Positions 26,066 to 34,405 of a stretch of DNA of 64,000 nucleotides are shown one piece after another. The DNA comes from Chloroflexota bacterium (GTDB taxonomy: Bacteria; Chloroflexota; Anaerolineae; Aggregatilineales; Phototrophicaceae). The DNA lies in assembly GCA_013388745.1 (NCBI GenBank), contig JACAER010000037.1, positions 21,427 to 85,426 of the forward strand, given 5' to 3'. The notes beneath the pieces are model-generated. The model was not told where the DNA came from and did not search any database. It saw only the letters and a list, made by a program, of their open reading frames with translations. Numbering within the stretch: position 1 is the first letter of the stretch; each line of letters begins with the position of its first letter. A program made the position numbers and the translations under genes.

Positions 26066-26458
26066 ATGGGTATCCGCGTGGTCTGGGATAATTCCGAACA
26101 AACCATTGTACGTTTCGATTTCGAAGCCAAATGGAATTTTTTGGATTTCGACTATGTGATCCACGAATGTATCAGCATGATGAGAAAAGTATCGCACCGC
26201 GTTGATGTGCTCATCAACATCGGCGAGTCGGGGCCGCTGGCGGTGGGGGCGGTGCTGGAAACGCGCGATCTGCGCGAAACGCTGCCCTCCAATTTCGGCG
26301 TGATGGTCTTCGCCGGCAACCCGGTCTATGGCAGCGCCATTGCGTCGGTGCTGACGCGCGTCTATCCGGCCTTGAGCGATGAATTTGTTTTTGCCGACGA
26401 TCTGGCGCAGGCGCGCGCTGCCGTCGCCAGAGCCGCCGAAGGCCTGGGCGCGCCTTAA
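26066..26458 (+). CDS. STAS/SpoIIAA-like small protein
   Basis: This 130-residue protein starts at the ATG at 26066, which has AAAGG 10 bases upstream; the in-frame ATG at 26057 is only 1 base from it. The pattern of strands and helices (IRVVWDNSEQTIVRFDFEAKW, then RVDVLINIGES, NFGVMVFAGNPVYGSAIASVL) resembles SpoIIAA/STAS-like proteins seen beside signalling genes in this kind of genome. There is no conserved phosphoserine motif that I can point to. A regulatory or scaffold role is possible. It stands alone, convergent with the sucrase/ferredoxin-like gene. Confidence 0.55.
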   Translation: MGIRVVWDNSEQTIVRFDFEAKWNFLDFDYVIHECISMMRKVSHRVDVLINIGESGPLAVGAVLETRDLRETLPSNFGVMVFAGNPVYGSAIASVLTRVYPALSDEFVFADDLAQARAAVARAAEGLGAP

Positions 26459-26498
26459 GCCAGTGTTCGAAAAAATAGCGTTTCCCCGAAGGGCGCGC

Positions 26499-27428
26499 TC
26501 AGGGGGTGTCCTTGGCGCTGCCCACTTCATATTTCAGCAGCTTGTAGACGGAGTCGCGCCTGGGCACGGCGGCGTCGCAGCTTGGGTAGGTTTCCCACGC
26601 CGACGCGCTTTCTACAAACTGCACCCGATGGATCAAATGCCCATGCTCCTGCGATTCGAAGCGCGCGACATGCGTCTGGTCGGCGTCCTGGCGGATATCC
26701 AGCAGCCGGAAAGCGTCCAGCGCGCGGTTTCTGCTCTCCGCGCGCAGATAATATTCCGCCACCTGTGCCGCGCGCGGGTAACACGCCCGCCCGCGCAGTT
26801 TTTCGTAGTACATCTGCCCGGCGCGGTACAGCTCAATCACGGTATACGCCTCTGAAGGCGCCACCTGCCCGTAATAAATGCCATGCGGGAAACAGATCAT
26901 CGTTGCCGCGAAGCGATGGCCGGCGATATGCGACGACTGCCACACAGCGCCGCCGCCGTGCTTGTGCATTTCGTGATACAGCGGCAGGCCGTGTTTGGCG
27001 CAGCAGGGATCGCGCTTGCCATTGGTGCAGACCAGGAACAACGGCGCGCTGTGGCGTGCGCGCTCGAACTCACTGGCGCCGCGCAGCAGCGCCTCGGCGT
27101 CTAATTGCAAAATCTCATCGTAACGGCGCAGCTTGAACTGATACAGGCGCGGCTGCACTTCGTCGGTCACCGCCACGAACAGCGTGATGGCCTCACTGCT
27201 TTTGCTCTCCTGTTGTTTGATCAACTGCCAGCGCGAATCGGGGAAAGCGCTCAGGCGTTTGTGATCGATTCCCGCGAATTCCTGTGCCCAAAAATCATCT
27301 ATGGCGTTGGCGCCAAAAGGCTGCGCGTATTCCAGCAAAAACCAGATTTTGATATGCTGGGCGCTGCCGAACTGCTGTGTGCCCGCTTCATGCGCGAGCT
27401 GCGAACACATCAATGACGGTTGTGTCAT
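26499..27428 (-). CDS. Sucrase/ferredoxin-like family protein
   Basis: This 309-residue protein matches the sucrase/ferredoxin-like family, which has a thioredoxin fold. Signatures are FLVCTNGKRDPCCAKHGLPL and SSHIAGHRFAATMICFPHGIYYG, with the family's cysteines kept in CTNGKRDPCC; the C-terminus carries a further Cys. The CxxxxxxxCC plus HxxGHR arrangement may bind an iron-sulfur cluster, as proposed for the family. The biological role is not established. It lies 62 bases downstream of the GAF gene on the same strand and may be co-transcribed with it. Confidence 0.8.
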   Translation of the reverse strand: MTQPSLMCSQLAHEAGTQQFGSAQHIKIWFLLEYAQPFGANAIDDFWAQEFAGIDHKRLSAFPDSRWQLIKQQESKSSEAITLFVAVTDEVQPRLYQFKLRRYDEILQLDAEALLRGASEFERARHSAPLFLVCTNGKRDPCCAKHGLPLYHEMHKHGGGAVWQSSHIAGHRFAATMICFPHGIYYGQVAPSEAYTVIELYRAGQMYYEKLRGRACYPRAAQVAEYYLRAESRNRALDAFRLLDIRQDADQTHVARFESQEHGHLIHRVQFVESASAWETYPSCDAAVPRRDSVYKLLKYEVGSAKDTP

Positions 27429-27490
27429 ACCCCTGTCTCCACAAAAAATCGTGCGGCAGCCGCCTCGCCCTCGCCAGGTGGCGCGTCTTG

Positions 27491-28372
27491 CTACGCGCCG
27501 CTGTCTTCGCCACTTTTGCGTTTGCGCAGATCAGCGGCGCGGTGCGCGATCTCCTGAAAATACTGTGTCTCGGTGATCTCGCCCACCTGCTTGTTGGTGC
27601 GCCCCATATCGATCTCGATGCGCAACTGCTGCAATTCCTGCTTGACCTTGCCGAAGGCCTGTGCGTTGTCGATCGCGATCGCCGCCTGATCGGCGAACAG
27701 CATCAGCACCTTAACCTCGAAATCCTCGAACACGCCGGTCATCAAGATGTTGCTGAGGTAAATCGCGCCTTCGATCTCGTTCTTGCGTTTGATCGGCACG
27801 CACAGAATCGAACGCATACCAAAGCTCATCACGCTTTTGTTGCTGCGCATGCGCGGGTCATCCACCGCGTTGTCTGTCAGCACTGCCTCGCCCGACGCGA
27901 TCACCTGCTTGACGACCGTCGTGCTGATGTCCTCGTTGGCGCCGGGCAGAATTTCTACCGAACGCGAGACGCGAAACGCGATTTCCTGCGTGTTGGGGTC
28001 GTTGAGCAGGATATAGCCGCGTTCCGCGCCGGTCAGCTTAATCACGCTGTCCATCAGCGTGTTCAGTACCGTATCCAGATCGAGCGACGAATTGACCAGC
28101 GTCGAAACCTGCGCCAGCGCGCGCAGTTGTTCCAATTCCATGCGCTCGCGTTCCACTTGATCGCGCAGCGTGCGCAGGCGTGTGCTGACCATCGTCAGCG
28201 TCTCCAGCACGCCGGGGGGCATACCGATGCCGCGCCGCTTGAGCAGTTCCTGTTGGCTGCGCAGCGACGCTACCCCTTCTTTGAGTAGTTCCAGCGTTTG
28301 CGACAATTCCAGCACGATGCCGCTTTTGCTCAGCGTCTCGCGCAGCTTACGTATCGGGGGCAGCGTGGTCAT
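27491..28372 (-). CDS. GAF-domain protein
   Basis: The protein has 293 residues. Residues 1-95 are helical with a coiled coil (TRLRTLRDQVERERMELEQL), and a GAF sensor domain occupies about 88-250 (TLVNSSLDLDTVLNTLMDSV, then GYILLNDP, SILCVPIKRKNEIEGAIYLSN, FADQAAIAIDNAQAF). A basic C-terminal tail follows. No kinase, cyclase or DNA-binding output is fused, so it would signal through a partner. It is divergently transcribed from the phosphohexomutase gene, and both have clear promoters in the shared 126-base gap. Confidence 0.85.
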   Translation of the reverse strand: MTTLPPIRKLRETLSKSGIVLELSQTLELLKEGVASLRSQQELLKRRGIGMPPGVLETLTMVSTRLRTLRDQVERERMELEQLRALAQVSTLVNSSLDLDTVLNTLMDSVIKLTGAERGYILLNDPNTQEIAFRVSRSVEILPGANEDISTTVVKQVIASGEAVLTDNAVDDPRMRSNKSVMSFGMRSILCVPIKRKNEIEGAIYLSNILMTGVFEDFEVKVLMLFADQAAIAIDNAQAFGKVKQELQQLRIEIDMGRTNKQVGEITETQYFQEIAHRAADLRKRKSGEDSGA

Positions 28373-28408
28373 AACGTCTCCGGGATCACAAAATTGATCG
28401 GATACAAA

Positions 28409-28437
28409 AGTATACCTTTATTACAAGGCACGGCCAA
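28409..28437 (-). promoter_or_regulatory. Promoter of the GAF gene
   Basis: On the minus strand, TTGGCC (28432-28437) and TATACT (28409-28414) are 17 bases apart, 37 bases before the start codon. Confidence 0.7.
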
Positions 28438-28451
28438 ACTTCAGCACGCTG

Positions 28452-28480
28452 TTGTCTCCCGCTGCGCCCCGCGTTAGACT
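28452..28480 (+). promoter_or_regulatory. Promoter of the phosphohexomutase gene
   Basis: TTGTCT (28452-28457) and TAGACT (28475-28480) are 17 bases apart, 18 bases before the ATG. The leader would be short, but holds the AAGGATGG ribosome site. Confidence 0.65.
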
Positions 28481-28498
28481 TAATGTAAGGATGGCAAA

Positions 28499-29887
28499 AT
28501 GACAGTTCTTCACAAAAGCATCTTCAAGAAATACGATATTGGCGGCCCGGCGGAAGGCGACGATGCCTTCATCAACGATGAAATCGCCCAACTCATCGGG
28601 CAGGCTTTCGGCACCTACTTACAGCGCTTCGAGAACATGCAAAAAGTGGTCGTGGGGCGCGATAACCGCCGCACGTCGTACAACTTGCAGCAAGCGTTCA
28701 TGCAGGGCTTGATCGCCAGCGGGTGCAGCGTGCTCGATCTGGGCTTGATCGCCACGCCCGTGCTGTACTGGCACGCGGCGCAGCAGGCGGGCTGCGGCGG
28801 CGTGATGGTCACCGGCAGCCATATCGGCCCGGAATACAACGGCTTCAAGTTGTGCGTCGGCCGCCGCAGCGTTCACAGCGAACAGCTCATGCTGCTTCGC
28901 AGCTTTCTGGAAAAAGACACGCTGGCTTTTGGGCACGGCAGCAGCAGCGTCGATTTTTCGGCTTACCGCCATTACGTGGCCGATCTGGAAACGCGGCTGA
29001 AGCCCGCGCGCCCCCTCAAGGTCGTCATCGACGCGGGCAATGGCACAGCGGGACTGTTCGCGCCGCGCCTGCTGCGCAAATGGGGTCACAACGTGGTGGC
29101 CTGCCTCTTTTGCCAGCCCGACAGCCAGTTCCCCAACCACGCCCCCGACCCGCACAACCCGCACAATCTGCGCGCGCTGGCCGAAAAAGTGCGCGCAGAG
29201 CGTGCCGATGTCGGCATCGCCTTCGACGGCGACGCCGATCGTATCGGCGTCGTGGATGAAAAAGGCCAACCGGTCGAATCCGATCGCCTGCTGGCGCTGC
29301 TGGCGCGCGATCTACTGACCCGCCATCCTGGCGCGGCGGTGGTGGTCGATGTCATGAGCAGTCAGGTCGTGCTGGACGAGATCAAAAAAGCCGGCGGGCT
29401 GCCCTTTATGTGGATGTGCGGCCATGCGCTGGTCAAAGAAAAAATGGCCGAAATCGGCGCGCTGCTGGCGGGCGAATTCAGCGGGCATTTGTTCATGGGC
29501 GAAGATTATTTCGGCTTCGACGATGGTTTTCTGGCGGCCGGGCGGCTGTTAGCCCTGCTGGCCACCAGCGGGCAGCCGCTTTCGGCCCTCAATGCCCGGC
29601 TTCCCACGCGCCATATCACGCCCGAATACCGCCTGCGCTGCCCGGAAAAAGACAAAGAGGACATTGTGGAAAGTCTGCGCGAGCCGATGCGCGCTCACGG
29701 CGAAGTGCTGGAAATCGATGGTCTGCGTGTGCAGTTCCGGCACGGGTGGGGCGTGCTGCGCGCCAGCAACACCGAAGCGGCGTTGTGTCTGCGCTTCGAG
29801 GCCGAAACGCCCGCCGCGCTGGCCGAAATCCGCGCGGTCTTCGATCGCGCTTTGCGCCCCTTTCCACAGGTCGCGCTCCTGCCATAA
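28499..29887 (+). CDS. Phosphomannomutase/phosphoglucomutase family enzyme
   Basis: This 462-residue alpha-D-phosphohexomutase interconverts hexose-1- and hexose-6-phosphates. The four domains are in order: phosphoserine loop (Ser107 in TGSHIGPEYNGFK), metal loop DGDADR at 243-248, sugar-binding loop GEFSGHLFMG and the phosphate-binding tail RASNTEAALCLRFE. The sugar loop GExSGH is typical of PMM/PGM enzymes. In the active-site loop the usual SHNP reads SHIG, which is uncommon and may affect activity. It supplies sugar phosphates for polysaccharide or glycogen metabolism; malQ lies about 1.2 kb away on the other strand. Confidence 0.9.
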   Translation: MTVLHKSIFKKYDIGGPAEGDDAFINDEIAQLIGQAFGTYLQRFENMQKVVVGRDNRRTSYNLQQAFMQGLIASGCSVLDLGLIATPVLYWHAAQQAGCGGVMVTGSHIGPEYNGFKLCVGRRSVHSEQLMLLRSFLEKDTLAFGHGSSSVDFSAYRHYVADLETRLKPARPLKVVIDAGNGTAGLFAPRLLRKWGHNVVACLFCQPDSQFPNHAPDPHNPHNLRALAEKVRAERADVGIAFDGDADRIGVVDEKGQPVESDRLLALLARDLLTRHPGAAVVVDVMSSQVVLDEIKKAGGLPFMWMCGHALVKEKMAEIGALLAGEFSGHLFMGEDYFGFDDGFLAAGRLLALLATSGQPLSALNARLPTRHITPEYRLRCPEKDKEDIVESLREPMRAHGEVLEIDGLRVQFRHGWGVLRASNTEAALCLRFEAETPAALAEIRAVFDRALRPFPQVALLP

Positions 29888-29915
29888 GGCGGCCAGGCAG
29901 TGAAGCGCCGGCGCG

Positions 29916-30323
29916 CTACTTGGCGCGCATCCGGTTGTTACGCGGGTGGTGTTCGACTTCGGCCAGCCCCAGTTCTTCCAGCAGCGGCGGCACATACATG
30001 CCAAAGCGCCCGCGCAGCCCTTTTTTCAGCCCGTACCAGCCGCCAATCGGGTTATCGGCAGAGCGCCCCCAGGCTTCGACTGTGCCTTCTTTGGCCGGCT
30101 TTTGCTCGTCGGCGCTGCCCAGTTCCATCCAGTCACCGTGCGCTTTGAGCATGGCGTGCAAATCCTGAATGCAGCGCCAATCGTAGTGCAGCGTGGTGGT
30201 GCCCACCACACACACCAGCAGCGGCGGCTGGTGGCTTTCGTCCTTGTACATGATGTACTCGGCTGTGCCCGACGGCGTCTTCAGCGTCCAGGGATTCTCT
30301 TTCGTGCCTTTTTCTGCGCTCAT
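29916..30323 (-). CDS. Conserved protein of unknown function (DUF6855-like)
   Basis: This 135-residue soluble protein has a highly structured, conserved-looking sequence: KGTKENPWTLKTPSGTAEY, then LHYDWRCIQDLHAMLKAHGDW, LGSADEQKPAKEGTVEAWGR, NPIGGWYGLKKGLRGRFGMY. I recall closely similar small proteins annotated as DUF6855, without known function. The ATG at 30323 has GAGGAG 6 bases upstream; longer reading frames run through the neighbouring SRPBCC gene and are not real. It lies 122 bases downstream of that gene on the same strand. Confidence 0.75.
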   Translation of the reverse strand: MSAEKGTKENPWTLKTPSGTAEYIMYKDESHQPPLLVCVVGTTTLHYDWRCIQDLHAMLKAHGDWMELGSADEQKPAKEGTVEAWGRSADNPIGGWYGLKKGLRGRFGMYVPPLLEELGLAEVEHHPRNNRMRAK

Positions 30324-30445
30324 CTTGACTCCTCGCCCTGATCGTCTACAGGTCCAAATAGGTTTTCGAATGTTTTTGTGGGGGACGACGCCGGCATCGT
30401 CGTAGGGTGACGCAATCTTCTTGGGTTTCGTTCGCGAACCCTCCT

Positions 30446-30904
30446 TTAGCGGCTTTCGGCGGCTTTTTTCAGATCGGCGGCATAGCGTTCGAAGGATGGC
30501 CCAAAATCCGGCAGCGAACCGGCGATCATCGGCAGCATCAGCCCGGAAAACACCTCGCTCATCGCGAACTCGGTGACGCCGCTGCCGCGCGGTGTCAGTG
30601 TGTAGGTGCGCACTCCCTGAAACATGGGCGCCGCGCCATCGCGCCAGACCATGGTCTGCGGCGGTGTAAAGGCGCTGACGCGCAGCTTGAACACGCGATC
30701 TGGCACTGCCGTCGTCACCAGCTTGAGCGTTTCGCCCGGCGCGATGCGGCCTTCGATGCTTTTGACGGTGGAATTCCAGCGGGGAAAGGCCGCCGCATCG
30801 GTCAGCAGCGCCCAGATTTTTTCTGGCGCGGCGTGGATGTCGATGCGCACGGCGCATTCCATACGAAACAGACTTTTGCTTTTCGTGGCACTTCCAGCAC
30901 TCAT
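30446..30904 (-). CDS. SRPBCC-family (START-like) protein
   Basis: This 152-residue protein has the SRPBCC/polyketide-cyclase pattern: IDIHAAPEKIWALLTDAAAFPRWNS at the start, then a beta-sheet with KLVTTAVPDRVFKLRV and a long C-terminal helix (PDFGPSFERYAADLKKAAES). The fold binds a hydrophobic ligand in a cavity. The specific function is unknown. A minus-strand TATACT at 30934-30939 lies 30 bases upstream and may be its -10 box. Confidence 0.85.
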   Translation of the reverse strand: MSAGSATKSKSLFRMECAVRIDIHAAPEKIWALLTDAAAFPRWNSTVKSIEGRIAPGETLKLVTTAVPDRVFKLRVSAFTPPQTMVWRDGAAPMFQGVRTYTLTPRGSGVTEFAMSEVFSGLMLPMIAGSLPDFGPSFERYAADLKKAAESR

Positions 30905-31122
30905 CAGGAAACCTCGTTTCTGTGTTTCCCTGTAGTATAGGAAAATTAGAACTGATTTTCTTGTAAAAGTTGGACAAATCGGGAGACAAGCTATCGCCCA
31001 CCCCCCAGCGCAAGCTCGCGCACAGTCATCAGTTGGCTGTTTTCAGCGCAGGCACGGCCAACGCGCATGCTTTTTGCTACAGCGGCTGCGTTGAACCTGC
31101 ACTATGAGCCTGTCGCGGCGCT

Positions 31123-32712
31123 TCAGGCGCGCGCGCAGCTTTCGGTCAAGGCGCGCAGCCGCCGCCACATCTGTTCGTCGTTCAGTTCGCGCAGTGTACA
31201 GCGCCAGCGCCAGTTGCCGCCGCCTTTGCCCGGCGTGTTCATGCGCGCCGTCGCGCCCAGATTGAGCAGGTCTTGCAGCGGCGTGAGGAAAGCGACGGAA
31301 TTGCTGCGGCTCGCCAGTTCGATCATCGCCCAGTTGGGCTGCTGCGCCGCCTGCGCGCCGATCTGCCATGTGTGTGCCATTTTTTGCAGGCGTTCCTGCT
31401 CGAAGGGCTGCGCGTCGCTGTGCCACCAGCCGAGCGCTGTGTTGTTGTCGTGCGTGCCGGTGTACATCACCGAAAAATCATCGGCTGCTTGCGGGTCGTG
31501 TGGATAGGTGGCGAACTGCTTTTGTTCTTCTTCGCTGCCACCGAACAGGAATTGCAGCACTTTCATGCCCGGCAGATGCAGTTTTGTTTTGCGCCAATCG
31601 ACAATAGCGCCCATCGCATCGCCCAAATCCTCGGCGATGATGCGCGCTTTCACCTCATCCCTCAGCGCTTTAAAAAAGACATCCTTCGGGCCGTCCAGCC
31701 ATTGGCCATTGGCGGCGGTGGCTTGGCTGGCGGGGACGCTCCAATAATTCCAGAAGCCGCGAAAATGATCGATGCGCACCAGATCGAACTGCGTGAGCGC
31801 CGCCTCGATGCGTTTCTTCCACCAGGCGAAGCCCTCTTTCTGATGCCGCTTCCACAGGTAAAGCGGGTTGCCCCAGCGCTGGCCGGTGGCGCTGAAGTAG
31901 TCCGGCGGCACGCCGGCGATATTCACGGCGTAGCCGTTTTCGTCCAGATCGAACAGGGCGCGGTGAGTCCAGACATCGCTGCTGTCGTGCGCCACGTAAA
32001 TCGGAATATCGCCGATGATGGCGATGCCGCGTTGGTTGGCATAGCCCTTAAGCGCCTGCCACTGGCGCGCGAACACCCACTGACGGAAGCGCATTTCGTC
32101 GATGCGGCTTTTGAGCGCTTGCCGCGCGCCGGCGATTTCTTCGGGCGCGCGCAGGGCTTCTCCCTGCGGCCATTCCCACCAGGGGCGCAGTTGATGCGTT
32201 TCTTTGATGGCGGCGAATAGGGCGAAATCGTCCAGCCATTCGGCCTGTTCCTGCCGAAAACGCTCGAAGTCGCTTTTTTCGTCACGGTCGTTTTTCTGCA
32301 AAAAGCCGTCGTAAGCGCGCGCCAGCATTTTGTCGTGCCAAGCGATGACGCTTTCATAGACGGCTTCGCGCTGCGGGAAAAAGGGACGGTCAACGTCGTA
32401 ATCCGGCGGCAGCCAGCCTTTGGCGGCCAGATCGCCGAGACTGATGAGGTTGGTATTGCCGGCGAAGGTCGAAAGGCACTGGTAGGGCGAATCGGCGAAG
32501 CCTGTCGGCCCCAGCGGCAGCACCTGCCAGTAGGTCTGTTTGGCGGCGTACAGGTGGTCGATCAGTGTGCGTGCGCCGGCGCCCAGATCGCCGATGCCTT
32601 CGGCGCCGGGCAGTGAGCTGACGTGCAGCAGCACGCCGCTGCCACGCTGCTTCAACAGTGCATGGGGCAGGGTGTCAGTTTGACGGGGTGTGGTTTTGGG
32701 CTTAGCGGCCAT
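31123..32712 (-). CDS. malQ: 4-alpha-glucanotransferase (amylomaltase)
   Basis: This 529-residue GH77 enzyme transfers alpha-1,4-glucan segments between maltodextrins. The catalytic features are present: nucleophile Asp315 in RIDHFRG, acid/base Glu361 in IIAEDLG, and the third Asp in GTHDNNTALGW. The N-terminal HVSSLPGAEGIGDLG and YWQVLPLGPTG are GH77 hallmarks. Length is normal for the bacterial enzyme. The N-terminus has a short basic extension of about 20 residues. It is the only clear glycogen/maltodextrin gene here apart from the nearby phosphohexomutase. Confidence 0.95.
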   Translation of the reverse strand: MAAKPKTTPRQTDTLPHALLKQRGSGVLLHVSSLPGAEGIGDLGAGARTLIDHLYAAKQTYWQVLPLGPTGFADSPYQCLSTFAGNTNLISLGDLAAKGWLPPDYDVDRPFFPQREAVYESVIAWHDKMLARAYDGFLQKNDRDEKSDFERFRQEQAEWLDDFALFAAIKETHQLRPWWEWPQGEALRAPEEIAGARQALKSRIDEMRFRQWVFARQWQALKGYANQRGIAIIGDIPIYVAHDSSDVWTHRALFDLDENGYAVNIAGVPPDYFSATGQRWGNPLYLWKRHQKEGFAWWKKRIEAALTQFDLVRIDHFRGFWNYWSVPASQATAANGQWLDGPKDVFFKALRDEVKARIIAEDLGDAMGAIVDWRKTKLHLPGMKVLQFLFGGSEEEQKQFATYPHDPQAADDFSVMYTGTHDNNTALGWWHSDAQPFEQERLQKMAHTWQIGAQAAQQPNWAMIELASRSNSVAFLTPLQDLLNLGATARMNTPGKGGGNWRWRCTLRELNDEQMWRRLRALTESCARA

Positions 32713-32991
32713 AAGAATTCTCCGCGTGGGATGGATTCATCGGCGGAAGTGTATCCCGCGCGGGACACAGGCGCAAGCACGCACAAGAGGCAGGCAGGGC
32801 AAGCGCATCACAAGCGTCGTGGCTATTCAGAGTCCCTGGCGGCGGCTTAGGATTGTTTAAGGTGTATCCCATTGTCAAGACAGCGCCAGTGTCCTTTTAT
32901 CAGTGGATTTAGCGCCTTTCATGAAATAGATGGATGCGGGTGATTATGCGCCGCGCGCCTACCTGTCTCAGCGCGCCCCAAAAATCCTAAC
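32713..32991. other. Intergenic region upstream of malQ, no gene seen
   Basis: I see no open frame with convincing coding character here. A possible plus-strand TTGTCA/TTTTAT pair with a 17-base spacer lies at 32872-32900, and an opposite-strand TTGACA at 32872-32877 has no good -10. No tRNA-like fold or terminator was found. Confidence 0.4.
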
Positions 32992-33021
32992 TTGACACAG
33001 GCCGCCCCTTTGCACTACCCT
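32992..33021 (+). promoter_or_regulatory. Promoter of the TPR gene pair
   Basis: A consensus TTGACA (32992-32997) is followed after 18 bases by TACCCT (33016-33021). Transcription would start near 33028, which rules out translation starts before that and supports the ATG at 33106. Confidence 0.5.
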
Positions 33022-33105
33022 TTTGCACAGCGGAAGCCGGGGGGAATCATCAGTGTTGACCACCCGGCCTTCTTGTTTCTATCGGCATTACGAGACCTGC
33101 TACCC

Positions 33106-34398
33106 ATGTATATCAAACGCGATTATTCCGAACCGTTTTTTGGCCGCCGCCGCAAGCGCGGCGGTTCGGTGCGTAAAATCGTGGTCTTCAGCGCGTTCAT
33201 CGCGGCGCTGCTGATTTTCGTGCAGTGGCAGTTTGACCGCTTGCAGCTTGTGGCGCTGGACATCGTGGGCATGGCGCCGACGCCCACGCCGTTCGCCAGC
33301 GAAATCGCCACACAGGGCTACCAGCGCTGGCTGGCGGGCGACCTGACAGCGGCGGAAACGCTGTTTGCCCAGGCCGTCGCCCAGCAGCCCAACAACCCCG
33401 ATTATCTGTATGAATATGGCCGCACGATGCACGAACGCCTGCTGCGCGATTTCGGCGCGCAGGCCGATTTCACGCCGGTGATCGATCTGGGCGATCGCCT
33501 GATTACCGCCGCCCCTGCTGATCCACGCGGCTACGCCATCAAGGCGCGCGCGCTGTTTTACAACGGCGACGCCGCCAGCGCGATTCCGGTGGGCATCAAC
33601 GGGCTGGAAGTGAATGACCAGTATGCCGGCATTCATGCCGCGCTGGCGATGAGCTACGTAGATATCGGGCGTTACCAGCAGGGGTTGAATCACGGCGAAC
33701 TGGCGGTTGAACTGGATCCGATGGATGCGCTGGCGCGGCGCAGCCTGGCCTACGTGCTGATTTTTCTGGGGCGGCGGCAGGAAGCCATCGACCAGCTTGA
33801 GCAGGCGGTGGCGCTGCTGCCCAACCAGGTCAACGCCTATTTTGAACTGGCGGCGCAGTATCTCGCGCCGGGCGTCGATCTGGATACCGAAGGCGTCGCC
33901 ACCTATGAGCGCATTCTGGCGCTGGAGCCGCGCAATGTGCGCGCAATGGTGCGTCTGTGCGCGGCCTATATCAAGGTCGGTCTGTTCGACCAGGCACGCG
34001 GCTACTGCGAAGACGCGCTGGCGATCGAACCGACGTATGCCCTGGCCTGGCAGCAGTTGGGCGAACTCAGTTTCCGCCGCCGCAACTACGAAGGCGCGAT
34101 CGAAGCCTATAACCAGTGCCGCCAGTTTGTCGGCGAGGCCGACGCAAGCGGCAACTTTATCCAGTGCTGGTATGTACGCGGGCTGGCGCATTATTATCTG
34201 GGCAACTGCGAGGCGGCGTGGACCGACTTGCAGGACGCGCTGCGCATTCTGACCGGTAACGGCGATACCACCAGTTCGGTGGTGCAGTCCACGCGCGACG
34301 GCCTGAGTCTGGTGACGCAGCGCTGCGCGGCGTACAGCGGCCAGCTCTTGCCTACCGCGCCGGCCCCGACCGTGATTCCCACGCCGTTGGGAGGCTGA
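33106..34398 (+). CDS. Membrane-anchored TPR protein, first of a paralogous pair
   Basis: The protein has 430 residues. The basic N-terminus (FFGRRRKRGGSVRK) is followed by one TM helix at about 23-41, a short linker with PTPTP and about eight TPR units, giving an N-in, TPR-out topology by the positive-inside rule. It ends in a TAPAPTVIPTP tail. There is no enzymatic domain, so it probably assembles a protein complex at the cell surface. The downstream gene, 7 bases away, has the same architecture and a related basic head (RGGQKKR), so the pair arose by duplication. Confidence 0.82.
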   Translation: MYIKRDYSEPFFGRRRKRGGSVRKIVVFSAFIAALLIFVQWQFDRLQLVALDIVGMAPTPTPFASEIATQGYQRWLAGDLTAAETLFAQAVAQQPNNPDYLYEYGRTMHERLLRDFGAQADFTPVIDLGDRLITAAPADPRGYAIKARALFYNGDAASAIPVGINGLEVNDQYAGIHAALAMSYVDIGRYQQGLNHGELAVELDPMDALARRSLAYVLIFLGRRQEAIDQLEQAVALLPNQVNAYFELAAQYLAPGVDLDTEGVATYERILALEPRNVRAMVRLCAAYIKVGLFDQARGYCEDALAIEPTYALAWQQLGELSFRRRNYEGAIEAYNQCRQFVGEADASGNFIQCWYVRGLAHYYLGNCEAAWTDLQDALRILTGNGDTTSSVVQSTRDGLSLVTQRCAAYSGQLLPTAPAPTVIPTPLGG

Positions 34399-34405
34399 GC
34401 GCGTT

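Noticed and set aside
30324..31013. N-terminal extension of the DUF6855-like gene through the SRPBCC gene
   Set aside because: The extension is read out of frame through a clear SRPBCC gene, while the ATG at 30323 has its own strong ribosome site.
32713..32991. A tRNA or small RNA gene upstream of malQ
   Set aside because: I could not find an acceptor stem, T-loop or a convincing terminator in this stretch.
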